A stretch of 64,000 nucleotides of DNA, taken from Amycolatopsis dendrobii. Its GTDB lineage: Bacteria; Actinomycetota; Actinomycetes; Mycobacteriales; Pseudonocardiaceae. This document shows, one piece after another, positions 26,530-34,436 of this stretch; position 1 is the stretch's first letter, and each line of letters begins with the position of its first letter. The DNA lies in assembly GCF_014145675.1 (NCBI RefSeq), contig NZ_JACGZW010000009.1, forward strand, positions 372,001-436,000, read 5' to 3'. The position numbers and the translations under genes were made by a program. The notes below the pieces were generated by a model, which made no database searches, was not told the origin of the DNA, and saw nothing but the letters and a program-made list of their open reading frames with translations.

Positions 26530-27633
26530 ATGCCGGTGGTTCTCGGTCAGGTGGTTTCGCGCACCGGCACGAATCCGGGCGGATGCGACAACGAGCGGGG
26601 CGCGCGTCTGGCTGTCGACGAACTCAACGCCGCCGGGGGACTGCTCGGGCAACCGGTAGAACTCGTCGTCGCCGACGACCGGACCAGCCCCGCGCACGCG
26701 GTGAAAGCTTTCGCCGAGGTGGTGCAAGCTCCGGTCGCGGGCGTGGTGGGCACGTCGTTCTCCAATGCGAGCCTGGCGATCATTCCGGCGGCCGAGACCG
26801 TGCGAGTGCCGTATGTGTCCACCGGGGCCGCCGACAGCCAGGTCGATCCGGTTCGCCCCTTCGCGTTCATGACCCCGCCGACCGCGAGCGCTGTCGCCGA
26901 GCAGCTTCTCCGCTACTGCCGGGCGCACGGACTGGCCAAGGTCGCCCTCGTCGGCGACGAGAACAGCGTCTTCGCGCGGACCGGCCTCGGCAAACATCTC
27001 GACCTCGCGCCCGGCCATGGTGTCGAGTGGACGCACATCGAGCGATTCCCCATGGGCACAACGGAATTCGCCGCGTTGTTCGAGCGGGTGCGCGGCAGCG
27101 GCGCACAAGCCGTGATGGCCTGGGTGACCGGCCCACCAGCCGTCGAGCTGGTCCGGCAGCGTCCGCGCGACCTTCCATTGCTGATGAGCCATGGCAATTC
27201 CGACCGGCGTTTCCTGGACCTCGCCGGTCCAGCCGCCGAAGGGGTCGTCGCGGCGGCGTCGCTGGGTGTCGTGGCGCGAGACCTGCCGGAGTCGCCGGTA
27301 CGCGACGCGGCCGTGGCGCTGGCGAACGCTTTCGAAGCACGGCACGGATACGCGCCGTCTCTGTACACAGTGGACGGTTACACCGCGGTGAAGCTGCTCG
27401 CGGCCGCAGTAGCCGCGGCGGGCAGCGCGGACCCGAGCCAAGTGCGCGACGCGCTCGAAGCAGTCGAAGTCATTACGCCGCAAGGCGAATACCGCTACAC
27501 CGCGACCGACCACCACGGACTGACCGCACGGCACGTCGCGGTCACCGTGGTCGACGGCGGCCGGTTCGTCCCCACCCCGTGGTGCCGCGACGAGCTGACC
27601 GCGACCCGGCAAACGAGGGAGACCCCGCAGTGA
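26530..27633 (+). CDS. Leucine/branched-chain-type solute-binding protein (PBP1) lacking a signal peptide
   Basis: 367 residues of the type I periplasmic-binding fold: DNERGARLAVDELNAAGG, PVAGVVGTSFSNAS and YTVDGYTAVKLLAAAV are typical of ABC-transporter Leu/Ile/Val-like receptors. The protein starts at the first strand of the mature fold. A stop codon (26515) in frame just upstream excludes a hidden signal peptide. No permease or ATPase genes are present. A cytosolic sensor role is possible. It shares four bases with the next gene. Confidence 0.88.
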   Translation: MPVVLGQVVSRTGTNPGGCDNERGARLAVDELNAAGGLLGQPVELVVADDRTSPAHAVKAFAEVVQAPVAGVVGTSFSNASLAIIPAAETVRVPYVSTGAADSQVDPVRPFAFMTPPTASAVAEQLLRYCRAHGLAKVALVGDENSVFARTGLGKHLDLAPGHGVEWTHIERFPMGTTEFAALFERVRGSGAQAVMAWVTGPPAVELVRQRPRDLPLLMSHGNSDRRFLDLAGPAAEGVVAAASLGVVARDLPESPVRDAAVALANAFEARHGYAPSLYTVDGYTAVKLLAAAVAAAGSADPSQVRDALEAVEVITPQGEYRYTATDHHGLTARHVAVTVVDGGRFVPTPWCRDELTATRQTRETPQ

Positions 27634-28409
27634 CCGAACAGGTTGTGCTGACTCGCGTCGACGGACCGGTCGGCTGGATCCGGCTGAACCGGCCCGAAGC
27701 ACTCAACGCGCTCAACGCCGAACTCGTCGCCGAGTTCGACGACGCGCTCACCCGGTTCGAGAACGATCCCGAGGTCCGAGTGCTGGTGATCACCGGTACG
27801 GGACGCGCCTTCTGCGCTGGCGGCGACCTGAACTCGTTCAACCCGGAGCGCCAGGACACCGTCCACGAATTCCTTCGGCAGGCCGCGGCGACGCTGGAGC
27901 ACCTCCCGCGCATCGAGAAGCCGGTGATCGCCGCGCTCAACGGCGTGACAGCGGCCGGCGGGCTCGAGATCGCGATGGCCTGCGACCTGGTGATCGCGGC
28001 GAGCAGCGTCCGCATCGGCGACGCCCACGCGAACTTCGGCCTGCTGCCCGGCGCCGGGGGAGCGGTGCGGCTCGCCCGCGCCGTCGGGCCCGCCCGCGCG
28101 AAATACCTCGCGTTCACCGGGCAGCTCTTCCCTGCCGAGTACTTCCTCTCCTGGGGTCTGGTCAACGAGGTCGTCGACGACGACTCGCTCGACAAGCGAG
28201 CGCAGGAACTCGCCGAACTCGTCGCGGAGAAGAGCCCGCTCGTGCTCGCCGGGGCCAAGCACCTGATCGACGAGGCCGCCGACCAGTCGATGGAGGCAGG
28301 CCTGCGCGCCGAACGTGTCGCGATGTACGCCCACCTGCACACCGCGGACCTGCAAGAAGGGCTCACCGCCTTCGCCGAGAAACGCAAACCGCGCTACACC
28401 GGACGCTGA
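27630..28409 (+). CDS. Enoyl-CoA hydratase/isomerase family protein
   Basis: 259 residues from GTG 27630. The crotonase oxyanion motif GRAFCAGGDLNSF lies near residue 58, and NGVTAAGGLEIAMACDL near 107. The position corresponding to Glu164 of the rat hydratase carries PGAGGAVRLAR without the usual Glu pair, so a hydratase, isomerase or hydrolase activity cannot be decided. It sits between PBP1 and an alpha/beta hydrolase in the same operon and acts on the CoA thioester made by the ligase. Confidence 0.9.
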   Translation: MTEQVVLTRVDGPVGWIRLNRPEALNALNAELVAEFDDALTRFENDPEVRVLVITGTGRAFCAGGDLNSFNPERQDTVHEFLRQAAATLEHLPRIEKPVIAALNGVTAAGGLEIAMACDLVIAASSVRIGDAHANFGLLPGAGGAVRLARAVGPARAKYLAFTGQLFPAEYFLSWGLVNEVVDDDSLDKRAQELAELVAEKSPLVLAGAKHLIDEAADQSMEAGLRAERVAMYAHLHTADLQEGLTAFAEKRKPRYTGR

Positions 28410-28419
28410 GGAGAGCGCC

Positions 28420-29145
28420 ATGACCACCTATGTCCTCGTCCACGGAGCCTGGCAGTACGGCGAAAGCTGGGACCGCGTGCGGCCCGAACTGGAGACGCTG
28501 GGCCACGAGGTGCACACGCCGACCGCTGGCGGCCTGCGTCCCGGCGACTCGCCCGACGTCAGCACCGACGACGCGTGCCGGCCGATCATCGACTACATCC
28601 TGGACCGGGACCTGCGCGATTTCGTGCTCCTCGGGCACAGCTGGGGCGGCGTGCTGATCGCGAAAATCGCCGAGGCCCTGCCCGACCGCGTGCGCAGACT
28701 CGTCTTCCAGAGCGCGTTCGTGCTGCTCGACGGCCAAACAGTCCTGGACAACGTCCCGCCGTTCTTCCCGCCGGCATTGCACGCGAACGCAGCGGACCGC
28801 GGCGACGGCACCGTGCTGCTGCCCTTCGAGATCTGGCGCGACGGTTTCATGGGCGACGCGACCCTCGAACTGGCCCGCGAGGTCTACGACCGCCTGCGCC
28901 CGCAACCGTTCCGTCCGTTCACCGAGCCGGTGGACCTCAGCAAGTTCGCCGAGCTGCCGATCCCGAAGAGCTACCTCAACGCCACCGAGGACAACGGCCT
29001 GCTGCAAGGCGAATGGGGCTGGCATCCGCGAATGTCCAACCGGCTCGGATACTTCCGGCTCGTGCAAATGCCCGGCGGCCACGAAGTGATGTACACCCGG
29101 CCGAAGCTGCTGGCCGAAAAGATCGTCGAGGCGGGCCGGGACTGA
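28420..29145 (+). CDS. Alpha/beta hydrolase (EstC/salicylate-esterase-like)
   Basis: 241 residues from ATG 28420. VLVHGAWQYGESWDRV carries the oxyanion HGAW motif. LLGHSWGGVLI gives the nucleophile Ser, and PGGHEVMYTRP the catalytic His. These fit the plant SABP2/pyrethroid-hydrolase-like branch. It follows the crotonase by 10 bp and precedes the GntR gene. An ester or CoA-ester substrate of the same pathway is likely. Confidence 0.9.
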   Translation: MTTYVLVHGAWQYGESWDRVRPELETLGHEVHTPTAGGLRPGDSPDVSTDDACRPIIDYILDRDLRDFVLLGHSWGGVLIAKIAEALPDRVRRLVFQSAFVLLDGQTVLDNVPPFFPPALHANAADRGDGTVLLPFEIWRDGFMGDATLELAREVYDRLRPQPFRPFTEPVDLSKFAELPIPKSYLNATEDNGLLQGEWGWHPRMSNRLGYFRLVQMPGGHEVMYTRPKLLAEKIVEAGRD

Positions 29146-29154
29146 GCTGCGGTC

Positions 29155-29171
29155 AGCTGGTCTGGCCAAGT
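29155..29171. promoter_or_regulatory. FadR-like operator, site C
   Basis: Read on the minus strand the site is ACTTGGCCAGACCAGCT, matching site B at 15 of 17 positions. It lies about 40 bp before the GntR start codon, as expected for autoregulation. Confidence 0.6.
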
Positions 29172-29212
29172 AGTCTGGCGGTTCAAGCACCGCCCGCGGA
29201 AGGACCCCCGAC

Positions 29213-29944
29213 GTGACCGACTCGGCGAACGAAGGCGAACTGTTCGCTCCCGTCGGAAAGCAGCGCCTCTTCGAAAGCGTGCTGGACCAGCTGGAACAGC
29301 TCATCTACGACGGCAAGCTGCAAGCAGGCGACCGGCTGCCGAGCGAACGAGCGCTCAGCGAATCGCTGCAAGTCAGCCGCCCCTCGCTGCGAGAAGCACT
29401 CCGGGTACTGGACGCACTCGACATCATCACCGTGCGCACCGGCATCGGCGCGTCCGGCGGCACGAGGATCAGCGACCACCTCGGCCCCACCATCTCCCGG
29501 TTGATGCGGCTGTACATGGCTCTCGGGCATTTCGATCTCGAGGACGTGCTGCACACCCGCCACCTGCTGGAAGAGGAAGCAGCACGCGTCGCGGCGACCG
29601 AACGCACCGACGAACAACTTGCCCGGCTCGAGGCACTGCTGGACCAAATGGACGCCGCCGTCTCGGACAGCGACACGTACCTCGCCCTGGACGGCAAATT
29701 CCACGTAGCCGTCGCCCTCGCCAGCGGCAACCCGCTACTGGCGCACCTGATGGGCTCGATGCGCGACGCGGTCACCGAACACCTGGTGAAACGCGAGCTG
29801 GCCCCAGCCACCTGGCCAAAGCTGGCTTCCTCGGCGCAGAAATCGCACCGCGCCTTGGTCAAAGCCTTGCGGGACCGCGATGCCGATGCGGCGGCTGAGC
29901 AGGTCCGTCGGCATACGGCGTTTTACGACGAGGCGGCGAGCTAG
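29213..29944 (+). CDS. FadR-subfamily GntR transcriptional regulator
   Basis: 243 residues from GTG 29213. The winged helix (LQAGDRLPSERALSESLQVSRPSLREALRVL, in parts) spans about residues 35-75. The C-terminal FCD all-helical domain runs from 100 to 235 with LLEEEAARVAA and the metal/ligand histidines in KFHVAVA and KSHRALV. It probably represses the flanking catabolic genes and binds a CoA thioester or organic acid effector. The three FadR-like palindromes in the neighbourhood support this. Confidence 0.92.
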   Translation: MTDSANEGELFAPVGKQRLFESVLDQLEQLIYDGKLQAGDRLPSERALSESLQVSRPSLREALRVLDALDIITVRTGIGASGGTRISDHLGPTISRLMRLYMALGHFDLEDVLHTRHLLEEEAARVAATERTDEQLARLEALLDQMDAAVSDSDTYLALDGKFHVAVALASGNPLLAHLMGSMRDAVTEHLVKRELAPATWPKLASSAQKSHRALVKALRDRDADAAAEQVRRHTAFYDEAAS

Positions 29945-30044
29945 GCCGCGCCCTCTTCTGGGATGCAGGGTTGGTGCTTGACCATTGGGCCTGCCGCGGC
30001 GGCGCACCTGGAGCTTGCTGTGGTGCTTGGGTTGGTCAAGGTAG

Positions 30045-30090
30045 TGGGAGTTTGGTGGGCCGCCTGGGGCTCGAACCCAGAACCTACGGA
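30045..30090. repeat. Distal attachment site (46-bp tRNA-Lys 3' fragment)
   Basis: Exact copy of 41197-41242. It contains the T-arm and acceptor part of tRNA-Lys only and lacks the anticodon, so it is not a functional tRNA. Confidence 0.92.
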
Positions 30091-30098
30091 GACAAAGA

Positions 30099-30114
30099 CC
30101 AGGTCAGCGGCTAT
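30099..30114. repeat. Subterminal inverted repeat, left copy
   Basis: CCAGGTCAGCGGCTAT is the exact reverse complement of 41184-41199 at the other end of the element. Nearby are direct near-repeats: 30166-30183 matches 41160-41177 at 17 of 18 bases, and 30219-30240 matches 41149-41170 at 20 of 22. These are probably integrase or excisionase arm sites. Confidence 0.7.
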
Positions 30115-30294
30115 TTCTCGTCATCTGCCGATGTCGGTCCTCACCTGCACGAGCGCGCTCTGCGGCTGATCATGCTCGGTCGCTGATTCTCGTCGTTCGC
30201 GATCGTTTTCCGGGGGAAAACCGGGGAGTTGATCATGCTCTCTGACGGTGCCTGACGCTCGCCCGCTCAGCCCGCATCTTACCCGCCCACACTT

Positions 30295-30380
30295 CCCCCA
30301 ACCCCGATATGAAGCTCACACGCGGTCGGTAGGGCCGGGTCAAGGCACGCTTTCCCGCCTTGACGCGGTGCTACCGACCG
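30295..30380 (+). repeat. Dispersed palindromic repeat, copy 1 (inside the AICE)
   Basis: The box CCCCCAACCCCGATATGAAG (30295-30314) is followed by a hairpin. Its outer arms are CGGTCGGTAG (30323-30332) and CTACCGACCG (30371-30380), and its inner arms TCAAGGC (30340-30346) and GCCTTGA (30357-30363). The same box and inner arms recur in inverted orientation at 55143-55227. Confidence 0.7.
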
Positions 30381-30742
30381 TTGTCACGATCAGGCTTCGG
30401 GGTGGCCTCAGGCGATGCGTGTGCGTAACAGGTCCAGGATGGTCGGCGACTGTTTGCGCATGGGTGGGTTGTCCGGTTCTGGCACGAGGGTCACGCGTGC
30501 TGCTGTCGGGCGGCGCTGGGGTCCGGCACCGCTGGCGGCCGCGCGGCCCGGCCGGTGGGCGGAGCGGAGCGGGAGCCCGCCGTGCCGGGATCGCGGCGGC
30601 CGCCCAGGCGAGGGGCTACGGACCGCAGCGGGCGCGCCGCCCGGCGGCGCGCCCTTGATCCTATAGAGCCAAGTTCGGCAGCCTACCGGTATACGATTCG
30701 CCAATAGCGCGCTAACTCTAGTGAGACGGTGGTTAATTAGTT
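30381..30742. other. AICE intergenic region with G+C shift
   Basis: About 360 bases without a convincing gene. It is very G+C-rich up to a 10-bp-arm palindrome (GGGCGCGCCG / CGGCGCGCCC at 30630-30654), then turns sharply A+T-rich before the ATPase gene. The change marks the left limit of the cargo. A minus-strand open frame here lacks any recognisable domain. Confidence 0.5.
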
Positions 30743-32104
30743 GTGAGTAATATGGGTAAGAGCTTGCCGCGTGGCCAAGTGGAAAAGCGAACTTCGCTGT
30801 CCGTTTCTGGATACAAGGCAATTAATGGCCGGACAAAGATGGAGTTGTCTCCCCTTACCTTGATTGCGGGAGCGAATAGCTCTGGTAAGTCCAGCTTCAT
30901 GCAGCCATTTCTGATACTTAAGCAGACAGCGGAGGCGTCATTTGACCCGGGTGCTCTCATGCCCTATGGCCCGAATGTACAGTTGACCGACTGGGCGCAA
31001 ACTCTGAGCAGGGGCCGAACACGGGACAGTTTGGCAAGCGAGATGTCGATTGGGATCGGATTTGGCAAGGAATCTGTAGAAAATCGATACCGGTGGACTG
31101 TTGAAAGCGGAATGCAAATTGTTTCAACATCGATATCTAAGAATGGAAAATCTGCTGCCATCCACGAGGGTAGCAGGCCGTCAGCGGTGGAGTCGCTCCT
31201 CAAGATTGTCGACCATCCGTTTCTCGGGATGATAGAAAATTTAAACTCTGATTCAAGAATGAGGTTCGAATTTGGCGCAAGTCGAGATCGATGCTTCATT
31301 GATCCCGTGCTTCGTACGAAGCAAAACCGAGGAGTTGGTCAAGTCGCGATCGGTGGATCGACGATCAGCAAGCGGTATCAAAACTTCCTGACGTCGTTGA
31401 TTCACGTTCCAGGTCTTCGGGGAAATCCGTTGAGGACATATGCGAGCTCTGCTGTTGATGATTCATTTCCGGGGACTATGGAAAACTACATTGCTAGTGT
31501 AATTGCTCACTGGCAATCGAAGGGGTCGTCCGGGCGGGAGAAGTTGCGTCATCTTTCCAGTGATCTGGAGAAGCTAGGGTTGACATGGAAAGTGGAGGCG
31601 CGCAAGATCAATGACGCGAGCGTAGAATTGAGGGTTGGGCGTCTCCCGCATGCGCAAGCAGGGGGTGCTCAGGATCTAGTAAATATTGCCGATGTCGGCT
31701 TCGGGGTAAGTCAAACTCTTCCGGTATTGGTTGCACTCCATGCGGCACGGCCCGGTCAGGTTGTATATGTCGAGCAGCCGGAAATCCATCTCCACCCTCG
31801 CGCGCAGGTGGGGATGGGGGAACTGCTGGTTGATGCGGCTTGCCGCGGGGTTATTGTAGTAGCGGAGACTCATAGCTCCCTAGTTCTCCGATCAGTTCAG
31901 ACGGCAATTGCGAACGGCAAGATTTCGAGTTCGGATGTGGGCCTTAACTGGTTCTCGCGCGATAGCGATACTGGTTTCAGTCGGATATCAAAAGCCGAGT
32001 TGGATAACCTGGGGCGGTTTGGTGATTGGCCTATCGACTTTGACGAAGTTTTGGAGGATTCCGACTGGAGGTACGTCCAAGCGGTACAGAGGTCGATTAG
32101 ATGA
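30743..32104 (+). CDS. ABC/AAA15-type ATPase (OLD/DUF3696-like), candidate anti-phage sensor
   Basis: 453 residues. Walker A GANSSGKS is at residues 43-50, the ABC-signature-like GFGVSQ near 319, Walker B VVYVEQPE ending in E347 or so, and the H-switch AETHSS near 375. This is the overcoming-lysogenization-defect/RecF-like class, which includes the ATPases of PARIS, AbiL, Septu and Gabija systems. There is no C-terminal TOPRIM domain; instead a PIN-like gene follows with a four-base overlap. Base composition is clearly lower in G+C than the neighbours. GTG 30743 or ATG 30752 may be the start. Defence function is inferred. Confidence 0.85.
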   Translation: MSNMGKSLPRGQVEKRTSLSVSGYKAINGRTKMELSPLTLIAGANSSGKSSFMQPFLILKQTAEASFDPGALMPYGPNVQLTDWAQTLSRGRTRDSLASEMSIGIGFGKESVENRYRWTVESGMQIVSTSISKNGKSAAIHEGSRPSAVESLLKIVDHPFLGMIENLNSDSRMRFEFGASRDRCFIDPVLRTKQNRGVGQVAIGGSTISKRYQNFLTSLIHVPGLRGNPLRTYASSAVDDSFPGTMENYIASVIAHWQSKGSSGREKLRHLSSDLEKLGLTWKVEARKINDASVELRVGRLPHAQAGGAQDLVNIADVGFGVSQTLPVLVALHAARPGQVVYVEQPEIHLHPRAQVGMGELLVDAACRGVIVVAETHSSLVLRSVQTAIANGKISSSDVGLNWFSRDSDTGFSRISKAELDNLGRFGDWPIDFDEVLEDSDWRYVQAVQRSIR

Positions 32105-32622
32105 TAAGCGTGCATGTGATTGTAGATGCTTGCGTCGCTGGCGCAGTCGGCGACCCAGTATCCGATATTGCGGCAGGAGCCGGAGAAATTGTAAACACTC
32201 TAAAGTCTGGCCCGGTAGGGGTACTGATGACCGATGCTCTCTTGGTCGAATGGGAGAATCATGCAAGTCGATACATGAGAAGCTGGCTCGCCTGGATGAT
32301 TTCGAGAGGGCGATCTCGTCATGAAAAAGATCGGCGCGTGTCGGACTACAGAAGGGCTTTGGGGAAGGTTCCGAAGAGTCAAGGGCGTGATTCACTACTT
32401 AAGGATGCGCATCTTCTGGATGCCGCGATACTGCATGGCGCAGCGGTGATGTCGTTGGATGACAAGCAACGGAGCTTGCTGAGAAATGTTCTAGAACATT
32501 ATGCGCGAATTGGAAGGGTGCAGTGGTTTAACCCTATTAGTGATTGTGTTGAGTGTCGTCGATGGCTGGGTTCCGGTGGTGCCAGCCGGGATGTGTTGAC
32601 CATTGAGGTATTTCATAGGTGA
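32101..32622 (+). CDS. PIN-like nuclease, partner of the upstream ATPase
   Basis: 173 residues. VHVIVDACV places an Asp at residue 9 at the end of strand 1, MTDALLVEWEN gives Glu 50/52, and KDAHLLDAAILHGAAVMSLDDK supplies Asp 102, 107 and 120/121. This spacing of acidic residues is that of PIN-domain ribonucleases (VapC-like). ATG overlaps the ATPase stop codon, so the two are made together. It would be the effector of the pair. The PIN assignment rests on the acidic pattern alone, and no VapB-type antitoxin is nearby. Confidence 0.75.
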   Translation: MISVHVIVDACVAGAVGDPVSDIAAGAGEIVNTLKSGPVGVLMTDALLVEWENHASRYMRSWLAWMISRGRSRHEKDRRVSDYRRALGKVPKSQGRDSLLKDAHLLDAAILHGAAVMSLDDKQRSLLRNVLEHYARIGRVQWFNPISDCVECRRWLGSGGASRDVLTIEVFHR

Positions 32623-32707
32623 TGGTCGAGTTTGAGGAACTGGCAGTAGTTGAGGTGGGCTAACTTATCGATTCTAATAGCGGCCCGTTGAAGTGAGGTT
32701 GGTCAGG

Positions 32708-33178
32708 CTAAGTGAAGTAAGGAAGATTTGCACGGTTGAGCGCATGATCCAATCGAAGCCGTATGGAGGGGTGGATGTTCAGGTTCTGAAGATCGTGTGG
32801 ATGTATCCACTGAACCTCTTTGCTTTCGTTGCTAGTTGTCAGAGTTCCGCTGGAAAAGTTTGCGAAAAAGCATATGGAGAATTCCTGCCTTATTTCACCG
32901 TCGTCGTAGGCGATGACATGGCGAGGGTTGGAGTAGAGGCCGATCACGCCGGTGACTTCGCATTCGATGCCGGTTTCCTCGCGGACCTCGCGTACGGCTG
33001 CCTGGGCAAGCGTTTCACCGAGTTCCAACTGTCCGCCCGGAATGGCGTACAGGTCATTGTCCGTCCGGCGGATCATCAGAATCCGCCCCTCGTCGTCCTG
33101 GATGAAGGCGGACACCGCGACGGCGATGCTGTTGGCTTTGGGTGCGTTCGGGTCGTTGTAGTAGTCGACGCGTGCCAT
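32708..33178 (-). CDS. Nudix hydrolase of the AICE
   Basis: 156 residues from ATG 33178. The Nudix box lies at about residues 47-70 (GGQLELGE then REVREETG) and is complete. Nudix genes are a regular part of pSAM2-type elements, near the regulators. The first two thirds are G+C-rich like the host, while the 3' third (32708 to about 32900) is A+T-rich like the cargo, so the gene appears to span a recombination junction. The substrate is unknown. Confidence 0.9.
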   Translation of the reverse strand: MARVDYYNDPNAPKANSIAVAVSAFIQDDEGRILMIRRTDNDLYAIPGGQLELGETLAQAAVREVREETGIECEVTGVIGLYSNPRHVIAYDDGEIRQEFSICFFANFSSGTLTTSNESKEVQWIHPHDLQNLNIHPSIRLRLDHALNRANLPYFT

Positions 33179-33188
33179 GTCGTGCCTC

Positions 33189-33938
33189 CTAGATGGTGGC
33201 GGGCTTGGCGAGGTTCCAGACGGTCTCGAAGCTCTCCGAGTAGGTCTCGAACAGGTCCCCGGCGGAGAGCCTACGCAGGTGGAGCGACGGCGCGTGCGCG
33301 CCCTGGAACCCGTAGACGTGCGTGTTGATGATCATCTCGTCGTCGAAGCGGAAGATGGAGTTGTAGAGCGTCGTGTTGTGGAACCGCATCTCGACTCCTT
33401 CGACGCCGACGAGCGGCCGGTAGAACGCCAGCGCGTTGCGAACACGCGCGGGGAGCGTCCCGTCGCCGAGCTGTTCTTCTTCTCCGCGAAGGGCGACGCT
33501 GTTGCCGTCCGGATCGCCGAAGGCCAGTCGGATCTTCGCGCCGGCTGCGGCCTTGGCTGCGAGGTCCTTGATGAACCGCGGGCGCTCGACCAGGAACAGG
33601 GCCGCGTGGACCAGGATCTCCACGGTCTGTGAAGCGTCGTTGATCAGTCGGTCCCACAGTTCGACGGGGATGGCGTTGCGATGTGGGAACACGCTCACGA
33701 CCTCGGCGGCGGCGGTCTCGGCGCGGCGTTCTGGTGCGACGGAGTCCGGCCACAGGTAGGTCTCCGATTCGCGCGCCATCGCGGCGATCTTGTGTCGGTG
33801 CTTCGGGTACGGGGTGCGGCCTTTGGTGATCCATCGCTCTACCGTCTTCTGGTCGACGCTGAGCGCCTTGGCCACCTGTTCCAGCGTGAGCCCGTTGCGC
33901 AGCAGCGCGTCACGCAGCCGTTCGTTCGGCATTCGCAC
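33189..33938 (-). CDS. XRE-type HTH regulator with PLD-like C-terminal domain
   Basis: 249 residues. The HTH lies at residues 5-45 (LTLEQVAKALSVDQKTVERWI). After a linker, residues 90-240 resemble the phospholipase-D-like sensory domain found in AICE regulators, with GAKIRLAFGDPDGNSV and RFHNTTLYNSIFRFDD. The canonical HxKxxxxD motif is not visible, so it is probably non-catalytic. It is next to and transcribed toward the Nudix gene, with a 10-bp gap. A role in controlling element excision is likely by analogy. Confidence 0.82.
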   Translation of the reverse strand: MRMPNERLRDALLRNGLTLEQVAKALSVDQKTVERWITKGRTPYPKHRHKIAAMARESETYLWPDSVAPERRAETAAAEVVSVFPHRNAIPVELWDRLINDASQTVEILVHAALFLVERPRFIKDLAAKAAAGAKIRLAFGDPDGNSVALRGEEEQLGDGTLPARVRNALAFYRPLVGVEGVEMRFHNTTLYNSIFRFDDEMIINTHVYGFQGAHAPSLHLRRLSAGDLFETYSESFETVWNLAKPATI

Positions 33939-34085
33939 CCCCTTGGGACTTTTAGGGACGTCTTCGACCGTACCAGGGACGTCCCAAGATGTCCCGCCAC
34001 GTGGTGATCATGTCCCGTCTTTTGCCGGAGATTGGGTGGCACGTTGCCGAGACTCGCTCGGTGGCAGCGCCCCAAGGAGGCAGAC

Positions 34086-34169
34086 ATGACGACTGCAAGC
34101 ACGGCCTCGGCCCTCGGCGGCGGGTCGAGCGGTCCGGCCGCGCAGGTGTCTCGCAAGCGCGTGGTTTAG
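34086..34169 (+). CDS. 27-residue peptide ORF with perfect ribosome site
   Basis: The open frame begins MTTASTASALGGGSSGPAAQ and ends in SRKRVV. ATG follows AAGGAGG at ideal spacing, and the stop lies 11 bp before the next gene. It may be a leader peptide that couples translation of the downstream AICE gene, or a small protein. No homology can be claimed. Confidence 0.45.
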   Translation: MTTASTASALGGGSSGPAAQVSRKRVV

Positions 34170-34180
34170 GCGCGGGCGAC

Positions 34181-34411
34181 ATGCGCGACACGGTCCAGAT
34201 CCACGTGACGGCAGACCTGCCGATCCGCGTCCGCGCGCTGACGTACGCGAACCGGGCGGAGATCCGCTTCGGCAAGGCGTTCCCCGTGGTCCTTCTCGTC
34301 GACTCCGACGCGATCGCGGTTCTGGGCAAGCAACTTCACGAAGCAGAGACAGCACTGAGCGCAGCGACACGGACGAACCACGGCGGCGAAACGCCGGACA
34401 CGACTGACTGA
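34181..34411 (+). CDS. Small conserved-type AICE protein
   Basis: 76 residues from ATG 34181. DTVQIHVTADLPIRVRALTY and VVLLVDSDAIAVLGKQLHEAE predict a mixed alpha/beta fold. It is followed by the 34437 gene and belongs to the divergent operon opposite the HTH regulator. Function unknown. Confidence 0.65.
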   Translation: MRDTVQIHVTADLPIRVRALTYANRAEIRFGKAFPVVLLVDSDAIAVLGKQLHEAETALSAATRTNHGGETPDTTD

Positions 34412-34436
34412 CACAGAACACTGGGAGCTAGCAGTT

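Noticed and set aside
30045..30090. Second tRNA-Lys gene
   Set aside because: Only the 3' half is present, without anticodon and D-arm. It is the att repeat of the integrated element.
32101..32622. VapC toxin of a VapBC toxin-antitoxin pair
   Set aside because: There is no small antitoxin gene; the partner is a 453-residue ATPase coupled by overlap, so a toxin-antitoxin label does not fit.
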